In this document: piece by piece, positions 48,805 through 61,157 of the stretch
How positions within the stretch are numbered: the stretch's first letter is position 1
How the letters are laid out: each line of letters opens with the position of its first letter
Origin: Hyalella azteca
Taxonomy: Eukaryota > Arthropoda > Malacostraca > Amphipoda > Hyalellidae
Length of the DNA: 64,000 bases
Assembly (NCBI RefSeq): GCF_000764305.2
Contig: NW_025947279.1
Span: 310,001-374,000 of the forward strand
Direction of reading: 5' to 3'
Made by a program: the position numbers and the translations under genes
Notes under the pieces: generated by a model
Told to the model about the DNA's origin: nothing
The model's database searches: none
Seen by the model: the letters and a program-made list of their open reading frames with translations, nothing else

Positions 48805-51800
48805 ATGGATAAACCAGAGAAAATAAAAAAGACCACTTCAATCCCGACGCGAATTCCGAGCGTCAAAACTCCAACCTCAAAGGCGTGTCATAGTTCCTTG
48901 GCCGCCGAGGTGGGAGAGGAGGCATGCGCAGCTGCGAGGCGGCGAAGATGTACTATGTCAGTTGATCGTTCTCTTTTCATCCGACCCCATGAACGACCAT
49001 CGTCGCTGGCTCTGAAGTCCAAGAAAGCGTCTTCGTCTCTGGTAGTGTCTATTGGTAGTCCTTCGTTAGCTCTGCCATCTCGACCTTCGTCTCGCATCCC
49101 TTTGTCCAATGTGTCGTCTCCTCTAACACCATCCCTCGAATGGCATTACTCTTCTACCGAAGAACAGTCATCAAGCCGGTCTCCTGAAAAGCGGACACTT
49201 TCGTCGACGAGTGTCGAATGGCTTCCTTTTCTCTTGTCAGAAGGAAAATCGAGCTCGGATTCTCCGGGGGTTGATTGGCCGTCGACTACTTCTCAGTCGG
49301 GAGGAAGGGGATCTTCGCAAGCGATCTCATCTGGCGATGAGGTAGCTCCAACAATTAAGTCTGTGGAGGAAAACCGTCAATCAATAGCTCCTGAAAGTTT
49401 AAAAAGCCCAAATCTTACAGCATTGCTCGAAAAACCTGTAAGTGTGGTACCTGATGAGGTTTTAACATCAAACGAACAAGAAGACGCTCCTCTAGATCAT
49501 GATGAAGTTGCCACTCAGCCGTCTTCCCAAGATGCCAAAGAGTTGTTTCGTACTGTTGAAGAGATTAGATCCGAATCGGAGTCGGAAGAAGGTGGTTCTA
49601 GACGCCAGTTGAAAGAGCGAGATGAAACTGCGTTACGCCAAAGCATATTTCGCGCTCTCGTTTTACTTCCTAGTGCAGCCGCATCAGTTGTTACTGGCAA
49701 CAGGTCTTCGGAAAATATTTTACCGGCAGTTGATTCTCCAAGGCTAGTCACCATTCCAACAGAGTCATCCGCCCCAATTTCCAGCGATTCTACTTCGCCT
49801 AGAGATGGAGCTACGTCTTCTTCCCGAACTGAAAGTCCTCATGTCAGCGACGTTGACCAGGTCTCAACACGGAGAGAGAATGTGCATCCAGCTTACGAAA
49901 CTATTCATCCCAGCACCAGAGCTCCTTTCGCCGCATCTTTTATCGGTAGCAAAAGTAAATTAAGGAGCTTAGTTGATATTTATGTAGACATGGCGGACGA
50001 AAATCCTCCAGCCAATTTGTGGGAATTCTATTTCATGGTGAAAGAGTGTAGATTGGAGAAAATTGAACACTTCACACCTGAAGAAACTAGAGATGTCCTC
50101 ATTCTCTTCAGCTTTTGTCTGCTCTACAATCTGTTCATGTTGAAAAGCAGAAAAGAGATTCTCATATCGGACAAGGAATTGTCAAATATGTCTAACCATA
50201 TATCTAAGATCAACAAGCGTCTCTTTAAATTCAGAAGAAGCCAAGCAATTAAAGCAGAAGACCGTAAAAGGAATATTCGAATTACTAGTTGCATCAACGA
50301 GCTGTTAACGTTCTTAAAAGGTCGTCAGCCATGTTATGATCACCTGAGAGATGTGATGGTAAGAGGAAGTTTTCGATGTATCCCAGCTAAGGCTCATGAC
50401 ACGCACTCTAATATTTGTCGCCAGGGAACCTTTTATATTCGCACTCTATTCAAATATTATGGGTCCATAATGTGCATTCATGGATATCATTCATTTTTCA
50501 TTAGTCAGTGGGTCAATCAAACACTCGTCTCATTTTTTATAGATGCATGTCATAATATTGTAAAACTACTTTGATTTGTGAAATTGTTTATCTACATCAT
50601 TCTAAATTCGCTTGAAGGTTCGAATGCTTGAATTGGTCGGTTGTAATCCTTAATATTCATCAGTATTGACTATTTCCTTGCCCTCGTTTCCATTTCAGAC
50701 TCCGGAACTGACCAGAGACGATGAAAAGCCTCAAAAAGGATTCTTCTATCACTCAGCTTTGTTCAGACAATTTCCTCAAAACGACTTGTGTTTCTTGTAC
50801 AAGCTGCACCGTATAATGTCAGAAAGCCGCTCCATCAATAATATTGTCGAACTCGGACTCAAGCTTATCTTGAATGAGAAAGGAAAGAAAAAAGTTGCAA
50901 CAACAGAACCTGACGATGACCCTTTTCATTGTATGACGTTTCATGACCTCTCACGAGAAGTAATCGATATTTATCTACACGCCCTGCGCGCCTCGATGTT
51001 GCTGAGTGTTGGCGAGGACCTTTTCCTGAGCGATCAGTTAACGTTCGAGTCAAGAGAGCTTTGTCACGTTCTTGATGTCGCGACTGAAGCATTGGTCACC
51101 AACATTTACGGTAATGAAAATTTTTTCTTCGCCGTCATGAGGCGACACGAGACAATTCGAAATTTCTGCATTAACGTCTTCAGTTTCAAACGCGAAAATG
51201 TCTTTTCGAATTCTCGACCAATATCTAACCTCTGGCAAAAGCTGTTGTCATTCAGTTCCCCGAATGATCTGAAGCGGGCGGTTTTGAATCAGCTCTGCTG
51301 TATTTGCCATAGTGAAAACGCGGTAGCTGAAAACGCTTTCACTATTTTCGATAACTGTGAACACATTATCTGCAACAACTGCCGGGATTTCCTTATAAGA
51401 GGGTAAGATCAGCTAATGCTGAAGTAATGAGAAACCTAGACTCCATAAAGAATTTAATTTTACGACATTGAACCAAATTATTGACACTTGTCTGTGGTTG
51501 CTAATCTGTTAACATTCCAACAGCAATGAGTGTCCGGCTTGCAAGGTGCACGTGACTTCCTACACCACCTTCTCGGCCTACAGGCGCTATTATCATGCGC
51601 GTTTGCAACCATCAATGTACGAAAAAACAGCGAACAATGTACTGCAGTTTCAATTTAAGAGAAAAGATGGTAAAACGGTGAAACCTGTTCGTCCTCGCAG
51701 GTACGAAGATGAAAGAGCCGAGGAAGGCCTTATTGGTAGAGTTCGTATCGATCCGCTACTGCGGCGAAATTGGCAGGAGGCAGTGAGGTTGCCACGGCGC

Positions 51801-53126
51801 ATTGGACCCAGGACTCCTCCTGAGGGCTCTCAGTCGCCGCCTGATGCCCGTCGAGGCTCTCAGTCGCCGCCCGCTGCCCGTCGAGATTCTCAGTTGCCGC
51901 CCGCTGCCCGCCGAGATTCTCAGTCGCCGCCCGCTGCCCGTCGAGGCTCTCAGTCGCCGCCATCGCCGCCTGCTGCCCGTCGAGGCTCTCAGTCGCCGCC
52001 TGCTGCCCGTCGAGGCTCTCAGTCGCCGCCTGCTGCCCGTCGAGGCTCTCAGTCGCCACCTGCTGCCCGTCGGTCTACATCTCCTTCATGCCCCACAAGT
52101 CCCGCTCGTAAGATCGAAAAATTGTTGCCAGCCACACCTCCAAGTCGGCAAGCACTTATCTCTTCTCTCGCCTCTCCTGCTCATCGTCCTAAAGTCAATT
52201 CAAAGCTGGAGCCACTGTCGGGTGCAAAAATAAAAGTACTGTCGACGTTCGGTTTTTCTAGACGGATATCTCCTGTGTCCCGTAGACGCCGGATAAGTAG
52301 AATAGACGAAGATGAAGATGTGTCGTCACGCCGAACTCTGTCCGGGGTTCCTAATACTGAGACTTCCGCATCATTACAAGCTGAGGCTCGGCCATGTGGA
52401 AGACGTGGAGCTACTGAACAACCTACTGTCCGTTCAATACAAGGTTCGAATTCCGACCGATTTGACCCGTCTGTGTCGACTGAAATGCCAATTTTAGCGA
52501 CATTAAACCAACACCAACCGAATGCTGAAGGAGTGGGTGCGGGTGCTGGAGCAGCGGGTGCGGATGCAGGAGAGGGAGGTACTGGAGGAGCGGATGCAGG
52601 TGCAGGAGGTACTGCTGAAGAGGGAGGTGCTGGAGGAGCGGGTGCAGGTGCAGGAGAGAGAGGAGCGGGTGCAGGAGGGGGAGGTGCTGGAGGAGCGGAT
52701 GCAGGTGCTGGAGGAGCAGGTCCAGAAGAGGAAGGTGCTGGAGGAGGGGATGCAGGTGCTGGAGAGGGAGGGGCGGGTGCAGGAGAGGGAGGGGCGGGTG
52801 CAGGAGAGGGAGGGGCGGGTGCAGGAGAGGGAGGGGCGGGTGCAGGAGAGGGAGGGGCGGGTGCAGGAGAGGGAGGAGCGAATGATGGTGGCGCTGAAGG
52901 AGCAGGTGGAGGTCCAGTGGAGAATCCAAATGCGAACGTCTATCTGGGCCCATTACTCGACATGCTCGAACCCGCGAACAGAGTAGCCCGCCGTCGCATG
53001 CCGGACGCAACGCGACCGCGGCACCTGTTGTTGCTGGATCTCTTGCATGGCAACGGGCCAAGTCTTCTGCGCTACCATCGTCCGGACCGCGTCTTGCGAC
53101 GCCAGTACGACGCAACACGCAGGTGA
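48805..53126 (+). CDS. Large RING-finger protein of unknown family, probable E3 ubiquitin ligase
   Basis: Exons: 48805-50358, 50699-51402, 51524-53126 (donors ATG|gtaaga and AGG|gtaaga; acceptors TTTCAG and CCAACAG), with matching phases and 1286 residues. Residues 1 to about 380 are Ser/Pro/Glu-rich and look disordered. About 390-715 looks helical and globular, but I do not recognise it. A C3HC4 RING spans C718-C759, split by intron 2: CCIC, x16, CEHIIC, CNNC, x9, CPAC. About 854-937 is a Ser-Gln-Ser-Pro-Pro-Ala-Arg-Arg decapeptide repeat, and about 1089-1214 a Gly/Ala/Glu heptad-length repeat. The RING implies E2 binding and ubiquitin transfer; substrate and location are unknown. CEHIIC-NNC and CPACKVHVTSYTTFSAYR recall RING proteins of large DNA viruses of arthropods, but this is an impression, and two spliceosomal introns argue for a host-type gene. 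The N-terminal Met could lie further upstream if there is another exon. Confidence 0.8.
51826..52075 (+). repeat. 30-bp coding tandem repeat (GSQSPPAARR)
   Basis: About eight copies of a 30-bp unit within exon 3 of the RING gene, encoding the decapeptide GSQSPPAARR with D/G and L/S variants. One unit carries an extra PPS-type insertion near 51960. Proline and arginine spacing (SQSPP, ARR) resembles SR-like or phosphorylation-prone disordered sequence. Confidence 0.9.
52530..52890 (+). repeat. 21-bp GC-rich coding minisatellite (GAGEGGA)
   Basis: Imperfect 9- to 21-bp GGAGGNGCGGGTGCAGG-type units become a nearly perfect 21-bp array at about 52755-52875. They are read by the RING gene as Gly/Ala/Glu. 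The array is strikingly GC-rich for this window. Because the period is a multiple of three, it leaves long open frames in other phases and on the other strand. Confidence 0.9.
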
Positions 53127-53415
53127 AGTCAATGCATCGTGCGTCTGCAATGTTTTTGACGCGTACTCTCAACTTCGCGATGGCGAGATGACTGACTGTT
53201 GTCATAGTATATTGGGTTTTCGTTTCTATTGAGTTTGTTCGTGTTTCTTATTGTTGTTCTTAGCAGTTGCTTTGGTTTAGTTTACCTTTTATTAGAATTT
53301 TCATTGCTCTTGTAATGTAAAAAGTGTTCCAAAGTTTCTTAAACGCACCATCATCAACGAATTGTAATAGTATTAACAATTTTGCAGTTTGACAATCTCT
53401 ATTTTTTGAATGCCC

Positions 53416-53421
53416 AATAAA
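53416..53421 (+). promoter_or_regulatory. Likely poly(A) signal of the RING gene
   Basis: AATAAA, 290 nt after the stop at 53126, in AT-rich 3' sequence. Confidence 0.5.
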
Positions 53422-55859
53422 ATACAATCTTATGATGTTTGTACAAATAACTTCTAACTTGACAGTATTTCCGCTCTAATGTTTAATATTATGCACGCCA
53501 ACAAGCATTATTCACTTTTGCCTGAATGTTTTAAACTTTTGAGAACGTTAATAAATTTTGGATTTAATCTTGGTTTGTCTGAGTCCCGAAGAAAATCTTT
53601 AGCCATTAAATAACCGATATATAATGAAATACCTGGGTCCTCGTACGTCACGACTGTCCCCCGAAATTTTATTTCGAGCATCATCCGCTACTAACAAGCT
53701 GAGTGCTGTCCGCTAATAGCAAGCTTAGTGCTGATTCACTGCAGTACAAGTATTATGTGACGGCACTGAGCAGTTTCGCCTCGGACATTTACGGATGGAA
53801 AGAGTAATTCATTAGCATTGCACATGCACCAATTCTGCGATTAAATAGCAGCATAGCAACTAGTGATTGTCTGTGGCACGTTTTTTTTTTTTTTGTTTCG
53901 TATCTAATATGAACCTTCGTGGCAAATGATTATGTAGTTTTCGGAGAAGTTGGAATTTTATTGTCCTGTATATTGCATTTTCGGACCCCTGGTGTCGGAG
54001 CAATATTAGGCAGTTTACAACGACTTTTGAAAAATCATCTTCGATAGCTAGGTGGTATGTATAGAAGGTAAAAACCCTCTTGATAAAAAGCAGAAACGTA
54101 AGCGAACTTTCTTTCTTGGAATTGGTGTGCCGTGAGAACTTATGATCGTGAAACGACAACAGAAGTGGCGAGAATTGTTAAGATATGTACTAGCTATTTT
54201 TCTCCTTGATCGAATTATGAGCCGGCCTATCGCTAATTAGTTTTTAGGTATTTGTCAACGTCGGTGCGTGTGTTGGAAGGCTGACCCGCAAATGTACAGG
54301 GGTGTGTTTTCAGGATAACATTTCTGAAACATTTCCGTGTGGGCCGACGGATGGAATATAAGCATTTATGTTGTAAATCCAAGGAAAGTTCATGGTTTCG
54401 CGTGTTCCAAACCCTTCCCACACTCGTTCGACCGATCAAGTTCAGCGTCCTGTTTTAATCTGCCGAGCAATTTCCTCGGAAATCTGAAAACCAGCGAAGA
54501 TCCGCGATGATTATTCTCATTAATTTCTTGAAAACCTGCGCTCAAAAGGAGAGGCGGGAGGTGAAGCGACAGCAAGGTTCCCTCTGTCCCTGCAACGACG
54601 AAAAGCCTGATCACTATTGCGCCAGAACAGTATAAATGTACACTTACTTTCATCGTTTCTTGTGTCTATGTTTCTTATCAAGAGCGAGTTGTCTACAGTC
54701 GTTCTATATAACGTTATTATTTGGAATATAATTCAATATATTCATTTCTTCATAATACCCTGTTTCTTACTTGATATTTTCTTGTCTCACACGGGTAAAG
54801 AAACTTATTAATTCGATACTGTTCATATGCTTGACGAATACTCGTCCATGCACATAATTTCTACGTATATAAATGACTTATTGTGTCACCATCAACTACG
54901 CGAAGGAAAGATGCCATGTCATGATCGTTGCGTAACTAACGACATAGGAAGATACTACAGCAATGTGGAAACTGTGTATTTGAGACAACTTCGGAGTAAC
55001 TTTTCCAAGAAGCATATAGTTGGCTCCGTCGTGATTTGGTTCGTCTGCAAGACATACGACTTTTTTCACGTCAGTGTTTAGTGCCCATGATGACTGTAGT
55101 TGTGTTTTTGGTCGTGTGCGATTCCACCAAAGAAAGTATCTTAGATGTAATCCTTTCGTGGATAATGCGGTCGAGGCAACTAATACTCGTCAGTACAATT
55201 TCGAACGCTCGTTTGTAGCTATAAAATAATCAACGTCAAAAAACCGTCCAAACCTGATGAGGCTGCCCACCAATTCAGCAATAAGCATGCAAATAAAACA
55301 TTCGACTGAAGTTTGTAATTTTCATCCAAGATAAATCGAAAAGAGCTAACCAGTCATTTACAGGAATATAACGACCATCTCGCACCAAACCAGTAGTCGC
55401 GGCTGCAGGGCAGATGAACGTATTGTTTAGTGCATAGTAAAATCTGAAGCATAACATATTATGGCACGAAAATTCTGATTCACTAATCGAAAACCATAAT
55501 GCCTGTCATGGAAAAAACTTAATGCGTCTCGACTCCTGAAAGAAACAAATTTCGAATGTTGATTCATTTTTAAAAAGCTTGTGGGATCCCAATTACCATG
55601 AAGCTGTCATGTGCGTAACTGTTGTTGAAAATACTAGAGAAAAGAAACTTTATCTGAACGTGACTGCTACACCTATTATTCAACAGACATGTTTTCAATT
55701 TAAGTTTCTATGACTGATATTTAAAGATGAAACGTATAACTGAAACATTGCCGACCCAGACATGATTAATAAATATTCTGTGTCTAATTTGCTCGGTACT
55801 ACTTCTTCAGCATATTTCAAAATTTAGGCACAGCAACAAACTAATGCATTAATTTCTTA
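53422..55859. other. Intergenic, no supported gene
   Basis: Several short open frames (for example 54827-55081) have no recognised motif. No repeat stands out. Confidence 0.4.
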
Positions 55860-56360
55860 AGTACTTATATCATTAGTCTGCTTAAATCGCAAGTTCACAA
55901 GGAATTTAAAAGCAAAGAAAACGCCAAGAAAATTCACCATATCGATATTGAAAACGTTTCGGAGTCCAGCTCCATCATCAGTTCGAAACATAGTTTCAGA
56001 CGCACTACCAAAATAGGGCAATGTGCAATGAATAATTTTCTTACTATCGCATTCAGTCACAGTTTCAGAAAATTTGTTAGATAAGAAGCGTTTGATTTTA
56101 CTATACACAATGCACGATGGAAAACCATTAAGCTGAAATATATTACGAATGAAATCGAATTCCAAATGCATATCATGGAAGGTAAAACACACCCTATATC
56201 CACGGTATATCAAAGTTTGGAGACTATTCAATTTGAAACGAAACGAGCAGAAGCTAAAGAAGCTCAAACCCAAGCCGGTAAATGCAGGTTTATGTTTATT
56301 CTTCGGCATAATTTGCGTCACAAATAACTTTCGTTCCGACCAATTAGCGTACGTGCGCAT
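55860..56360 (-). mobile_element. Penelope-like element fragment, RT thumb region in open frame
   Basis: A 167-codon minus-strand frame (56360-55857) contains FTGLGLSFFSFCSFRFKLNS (about residues 27-46), LIYRGYR, LEFDFIRNIFQLNGFP and TLPYFG (113-118). These are the conserved post-palm motifs of Penelope-like RTs. No upstream palm or GIY-YIG domain is present, so it is a fragment. The frame runs without a stop into the element's ribozyme-like terminus (TDDGAGLRNVF at about 127-137). The end segment resembles the termini at 46030-46103 and 47563-47655. Confidence 0.8.
55954..55981 (-). ncRNA. Hammerhead-ribozyme-like core in Penelope terminus
   Basis: The minus strand reads CTGATGA, then T, a GGAG-CTGGA-CTCC hairpin, then GAAACGT. 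CTGANGA plus hairpin plus GAAAC is the conserved core order of hammerhead ribozymes, which are known in the terminal repeats of Penelope-like elements. The hairpin has an extra unpaired T. Stems I and III were not verified, so cleavage activity is unknown. Confidence 0.5.
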
Positions 56361-58019
56361 ACGGACACATAATAAACATAATTATTATTGATGCCGCTCC
56401 AGATCGAGAAAAATCATTCAGTTTGATGTTTGGATGTTTTTAGTTAAGTTTTTGCTTTCTATAAATGAAATACAATCAACAGCAATGAATTAACCACGTC
56501 GCATGACATTATAAACTGTGATCAATTACACGTAATTTTTCATCGCTGCCAATCATGCATTGGACTGGAAAACGATTAGTCGCTTCTTCTCAGTCCATAG
56601 AAAGCCTTCTGTAAGATGGCATGAATATAATTATAGTAGACATTCAATCATTTGAGTGTTATAATATTAGGCATAAATACACAATCTGATCATCGAACTT
56701 TGAAGTCGTCCAATTAAATAGTGTAAATTAATGATTATTGTTTCATCAGTTCAAATTATTGAAAATATTTCGTCTTTGAACATGGCAGTGATTTGTTATC
56801 TCGGTTATCTTAGTTACCTCAAAATTACACATTACATAACACTAATGATTTGTTTTAGCATTCCCAACCACTACCTACCATTTAGCTGTGACCTTCTTCA
56901 TTGTTCAGTCACAGCTCTTGTAATAACCAATTCTTAGTTGATGTATTTACGTGCAGTACAATGGATGACATTATAGCCTGTGTTATATGTAACAACATTC
57001 AATCATTCTCGTCAAAAGTTTTTGATTTAGGCTTGCACGCAGAAATTCGGAGTTGTCAAACACCACATTTGCAGCGTACTTGAAAATAGAATGTATATGT
57101 GTATAATTTTGAGTCAAATATATGTTCGAATAATTCAGTCAATTATTTACTTTGCAGTAGACTTTATGAAACCGTATTCGCTCTATGTGCAAGAAAGAGA
57201 TATCTATATCTACCATCGGTTCTCTTTGAAATCTAGAGAATTGTCTTGATTATAATTGTGTAAATATTTTCAGCGAGCTGCCGTCCGACTTCAAAATCAA
57301 CTTCTCTAGCAGTTTTATTAGCAGACTTAACCAGTGATATCATTGATATTGATGTGAATTTATCACGCCATACTTTCAGTTATATCCTGCTTTCGTTTTA
57401 AATGTCGGGTTTATTTTGTCAAGTGATCCCTGATGTCATTAGTGTTTGCTCATAAGATTGTTATTTTCGAGTCATATTATCATTTTTATTGCTTACGAAA
57501 TTGCTCACTTTAACGGGCTCTCACAAGAAACCTTTAGGGCCTTGGTTTATCATGTTTTTGGTAGTATTTTCATACTGCGTTTTTAAATAATTATCTGAAA
57601 TGGACGTGGAATTTTGTCGATGATGCCTCTCAGTTTCCGTGTAATCAAAAGTTGAAATGCATTTCTGCATATTAGCTGAAATTTATACTTTTTCGAAAGT
57701 TGTGTGTAAAAATCTTTACACAAGCATGCCCCTGTTCTCTTGTGAATAAACGAACATATATAATGTTCGATGTGACAGAAGTCCACGGATTTAAAAATGA
57801 ACATTTAAGTAACCAACCAGCGGTGGTAAAATTAAATAAGTTTACGTGTTTTAAATGCATGGGTTCAGGTAGATCGCAGCTTAGGTCATAAGTCAAACAT
57901 TTGCCGGTAATATGTATTTACTACAGCTCAATAATTCCTCATTTATTACTAGGCACAATTGAAGAATGGCTGAGCATTAACCTAACATTGTGTCACAAAC
58001 GTTAGACTTGGATGTTTTT
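56361..58019. other. Intergenic, no supported gene
   Basis: AT-rich, with only short open frames without motifs. Confidence 0.4.
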
Positions 58020-58290
58020 CATGAGAAATAATTTTTACTTTTTAATTAAATAAAAACTAATTTTTAAATAAATTTTAATAATTAATTTAATTTACATTTA
58101 ATATAATTTAATTAATAATTTAATTAAATTAAATAATTTAATTAAGTAGAAATAATTTAATATTACTTTAACTAATTAATTATTTGTATTTAATATAATT
58201 TTTTTATTTAAATTTAAATAATAATGATATTAATTTGAAATAATTTAATGAAAATTAATTAAAAAATTAATTAAACTTTTTTTGATTAAT
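58020..58290. repeat. Extreme AT low-complexity block (AATTTAATTA)n
   Basis: About 250 bp nearly free of G and C, made of interleaved AATTTAAT, TTAATTA and AATAATTTAAT words, partly self-complementary. It resembles a matrix-attachment or replication-slippage tract; no function can be read from it. Confidence 0.85.
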
Positions 58291-59296
58291 TCAAAGATTT
58301 TATAGTTGACATTGAATCGGCTCATTCCATAAGACATTCTGATGCCAATAAATGAAAAGATTCAACATGATTGTAATGAGAATAGCAAAAAGTTGTGTGA
58401 ATGCATAGTGGGTTTTGATCTCATTACTAGTTGAGCTGGAAAGTTTTTCTCTTCGAGCACTAAACTTGTCTATTTTATATTAGTAAACTTTGCACCATCA
58501 TTTCCTTCTTTGCACAAAATAATGAAATATCAGCCTTGGTTTTTACTTAATATAATGGTAGGGTCATTCCGATATACGAGTATACATATTTATAGTTAAA
58601 TAGCATTATCTACATATTTTGTGGAAATAATATTATATGATTCATTATACAAACATTGCGCTGTATTTAGTCTATAAGTGCGTACGGTAATAGCTTAACT
58701 TCATGTACAAAAGTTTCAGTCGATGAAACAGATAAATTCATGCGTGGCAACCTCCCATACCGGACTCTGGCGACCGACTGCTGCATGATGTTGATGTTAC
58801 AACGCTATTATTGGCAAAACAGATCCCGACAAAATATTTCCTTTGTGTGAACATTCTTGGCTGGTTTAACTCAGACTCGAATAAGTATTATATATGCATA
58901 TGAATATAAATAAGTATATAAATGTATATGAATATAAATAAGTACATAAATGAAACTGTTATTCTAACGTTTATTTGTCCTTCCATAAGTATTCTCAAAC
59001 GAATATGGAATTTAGGTGAAATAGTGCAACACCTTTATTAATTAATTCGTATGCACTGGATATCATAGAAAATTATACAAAAAGAATTGGTTGCAGACAC
59101 ATGACTATAATTGAAATTTGTATTTAAATCATAATTTCGTGTTTGCAAAAATTACTGTCGAGGCCTAATGAATTTTAGGATTACCTTATTCGCACAAAAA
59201 AAAACGAAAACTATACAAAGATCAAAATACCTCTAATGTGTACCGATAATTATTATTCTCGTAAATAAAATAAAAATGCCGATAATTATTAATCTT

Positions 59297-59430
59297 ATAG
59301 AATAGAATAGAAGTGTCGGCATTGAAGAAATAGGCCCATGGCCTGTTGCCGATTCTTGAACTTTTCGTGACTTGATTCACAAAGGATCCGGCCTATGGAA
59401 CCCGATCTTTCCATAGCTGACGATTGATTG
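59297..59430 (-). mobile_element. 3' end fragment of the same LINE family
   Basis: The minus strand encodes SSAMERSGSIGRILCESS and FKNRQQAMGLFLQCRHFYS, matching the tail of the plus-strand fragment at 13052-13345. A TAGAA short tandem repeat (59297-59312) marks the 3' end. Only the tail of the element is present. Confidence 0.8.
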
Positions 59431-61035
59431 AATATATTATATTCCATATTTATATATTCCTTATATTCCATATTTATGCGCAATTACTGTCTAGTCCAAG
59501 TCAGTTATCATAATGTCAAGTCGAGCATCAATAATGTGACGTACTAAACTCTGTACTAAAAATCTAACTCTATATCTAAGGCATAAATAAACACCTAGCC
59601 TGATAACAATTGTTGATTATAAATAACCTCAGCGTCACCATTCTCTGTCAACTGGATACTTGCTGAGTAGCCGGCCTGCCTCATCAATAAATTCTAAGAT
59701 ATCAAACGATGATATATATAATATACGAGTATAAGCCGTTTGTTGATCCGGACGCTTAATTATCTGTACCTGGAAGTTAAGACATATCTGTGATTCAATA
59801 TTTCTGCAAATCAGGGCAAAATAATAAATTTCTACCGCGAAACTTGATTATTTTCACTCATTATTTCCTTCCGAAAATACATGTTATGAACTTTACTGTA
59901 TTTCTATTTCTCGTTCCACTGAACAGGAAAAAAATGTAAACTGAGACGATATCCTTTTATATTTTTCTACACCGCGTTATGTGAATTGTTAATACCTTCC
60001 AATATACAGTGTACGTACGCGTCATGATAAATCAAACATTTTTATTTACCTGTTTTACGCTCGGAATGCTTTTTGGAACCTTCAAAAAAATGTCTACGTA
60101 TTATTTCAACAGCAGGTTAGGCATCCAGTTACATCATCATCAATTACACGGCCGTATTCGAGAGTTCATTGCTAATAGAGGAATTGGTACGGATGACTCC
60201 GATATTGACTCGATCACCGGAATACAATCGTTTGCTTCCCAAGAGAGTTTCATAATTTTACCCATTTTCTGAACTTATATTGTTTTTTGGCAACCACAAG
60301 ACCAAAGTTACGCGAAAAGGCAGACACAGATTTTGACTGCTTCGAATTTTCAAATATGCCTGCTTTTTCAGCATTTTGTGGTGTTGTGCGTTTTTTTTTT
60401 AGGTCTAATCTTGCACAAGTCTCTAAAATTTTTTTAGAGTGGTGTATATATCGAACAGAACTTTCTTTTCATCGAATTTCTCTATTTCAGCTTGAAAAAT
60501 ACTTGCAAATAGTTCAAAAATCGATTTTTATTGCGGTGCGCTGCATACAAGCGATTTTTACAAGTTATTCATAGCACATTGATTCGTGTTTTCCATTAAC
60601 AAATTTCGTGTGCGAACAAAAGGCAAACATAAAAATAACATGGCAACTATTCAGTAAACATTCAACTTTGAGCAAAGTTAAATTTTTAACCGGCTCAAAG
60701 AGAGAAATTGAATTTCACACAACAAATGCAATTAAGTATTAGACTGACAAACAATTTGCAGTCTACGTTAGCTCTAAAAAGCCTATATGGAGTCTTAATT
60801 CAGGCGGTTGGAGTATAATTTAGTATATTGTGATATGCAATGTTATGGCTATCCTAAGAAGTAACTGCTAAATGTTAATTCTCATAATGTTCATATTGGA
60901 CCCTCACAGGTTTATAATCACTTTTAACTCCTTAAATCTTAAATCACCTTATATTTTTCACTTGTGACTAACATTTTCAGGTAATCATAGGAGTTTCAGA
61001 ACTTCTATTACGTGCGTTTGAAAAACACATTCGTG
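59431..61035. other. Intergenic, no supported gene
   Basis: AT-rich. The 87-codon frame at 60009-60272 has a hydrophobic start but no recognised domain or splice context. Confidence 0.4.
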
Positions 61036-61041
61036 TTTATT
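61036..61041 (-). promoter_or_regulatory. Likely poly(A) signal of IFT122
   Basis: TTTATT on the plus strand (AATAAA on the minus strand), about 117 nt past the stop codon of the minus-strand gene. Confidence 0.5.
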
Positions 61042-61157
61042 TTTTTTCATTTCAACACAAAATTTCAATATATTCGCGTCAGCATTGCTACAAAGTCCGT
61101 CTTTCTGTTATTTAAAACCATCGAAATAGTAAAGTGCGATTTAACGGAGAAAATATA

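Noticed and set aside
51730..52059. Minus-strand frame with ATESLDGQQA repeats
   Set aside because: Antisense shadow of the coding GSQSPPAARR repeat.
52522..52986. 154-codon plus-strand coiled-coil-like frame as a separate gene
   Set aside because: Exists because the repeat period is a multiple of three. It has no independent start context or splice support; kept only as an observation.
48805..53126. Calling the RING gene an endogenous DNA virus insertion
   Set aside because: The resemblance is limited to the RING and a few following residues, two introns with clean splice sites are present, and no neighbouring viral genes are seen.
52423..53205. 260-codon minus-strand open frame, Pro/Leu/His-rich
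   Set aside because: Shadow of the 21-bp coding minisatellite. The plus-strand frame belongs to a spliced gene with a RING domain.
54827..55081. 84-codon open frame with several Cys and His
   Set aside because: Cys/His spacing does not match a known finger, and there is no flanking exon support.
60009..60272. 87-codon plus-strand open frame with a hydrophobic start
   Set aside because: No domain, no splice context, and composition like the surroundings.
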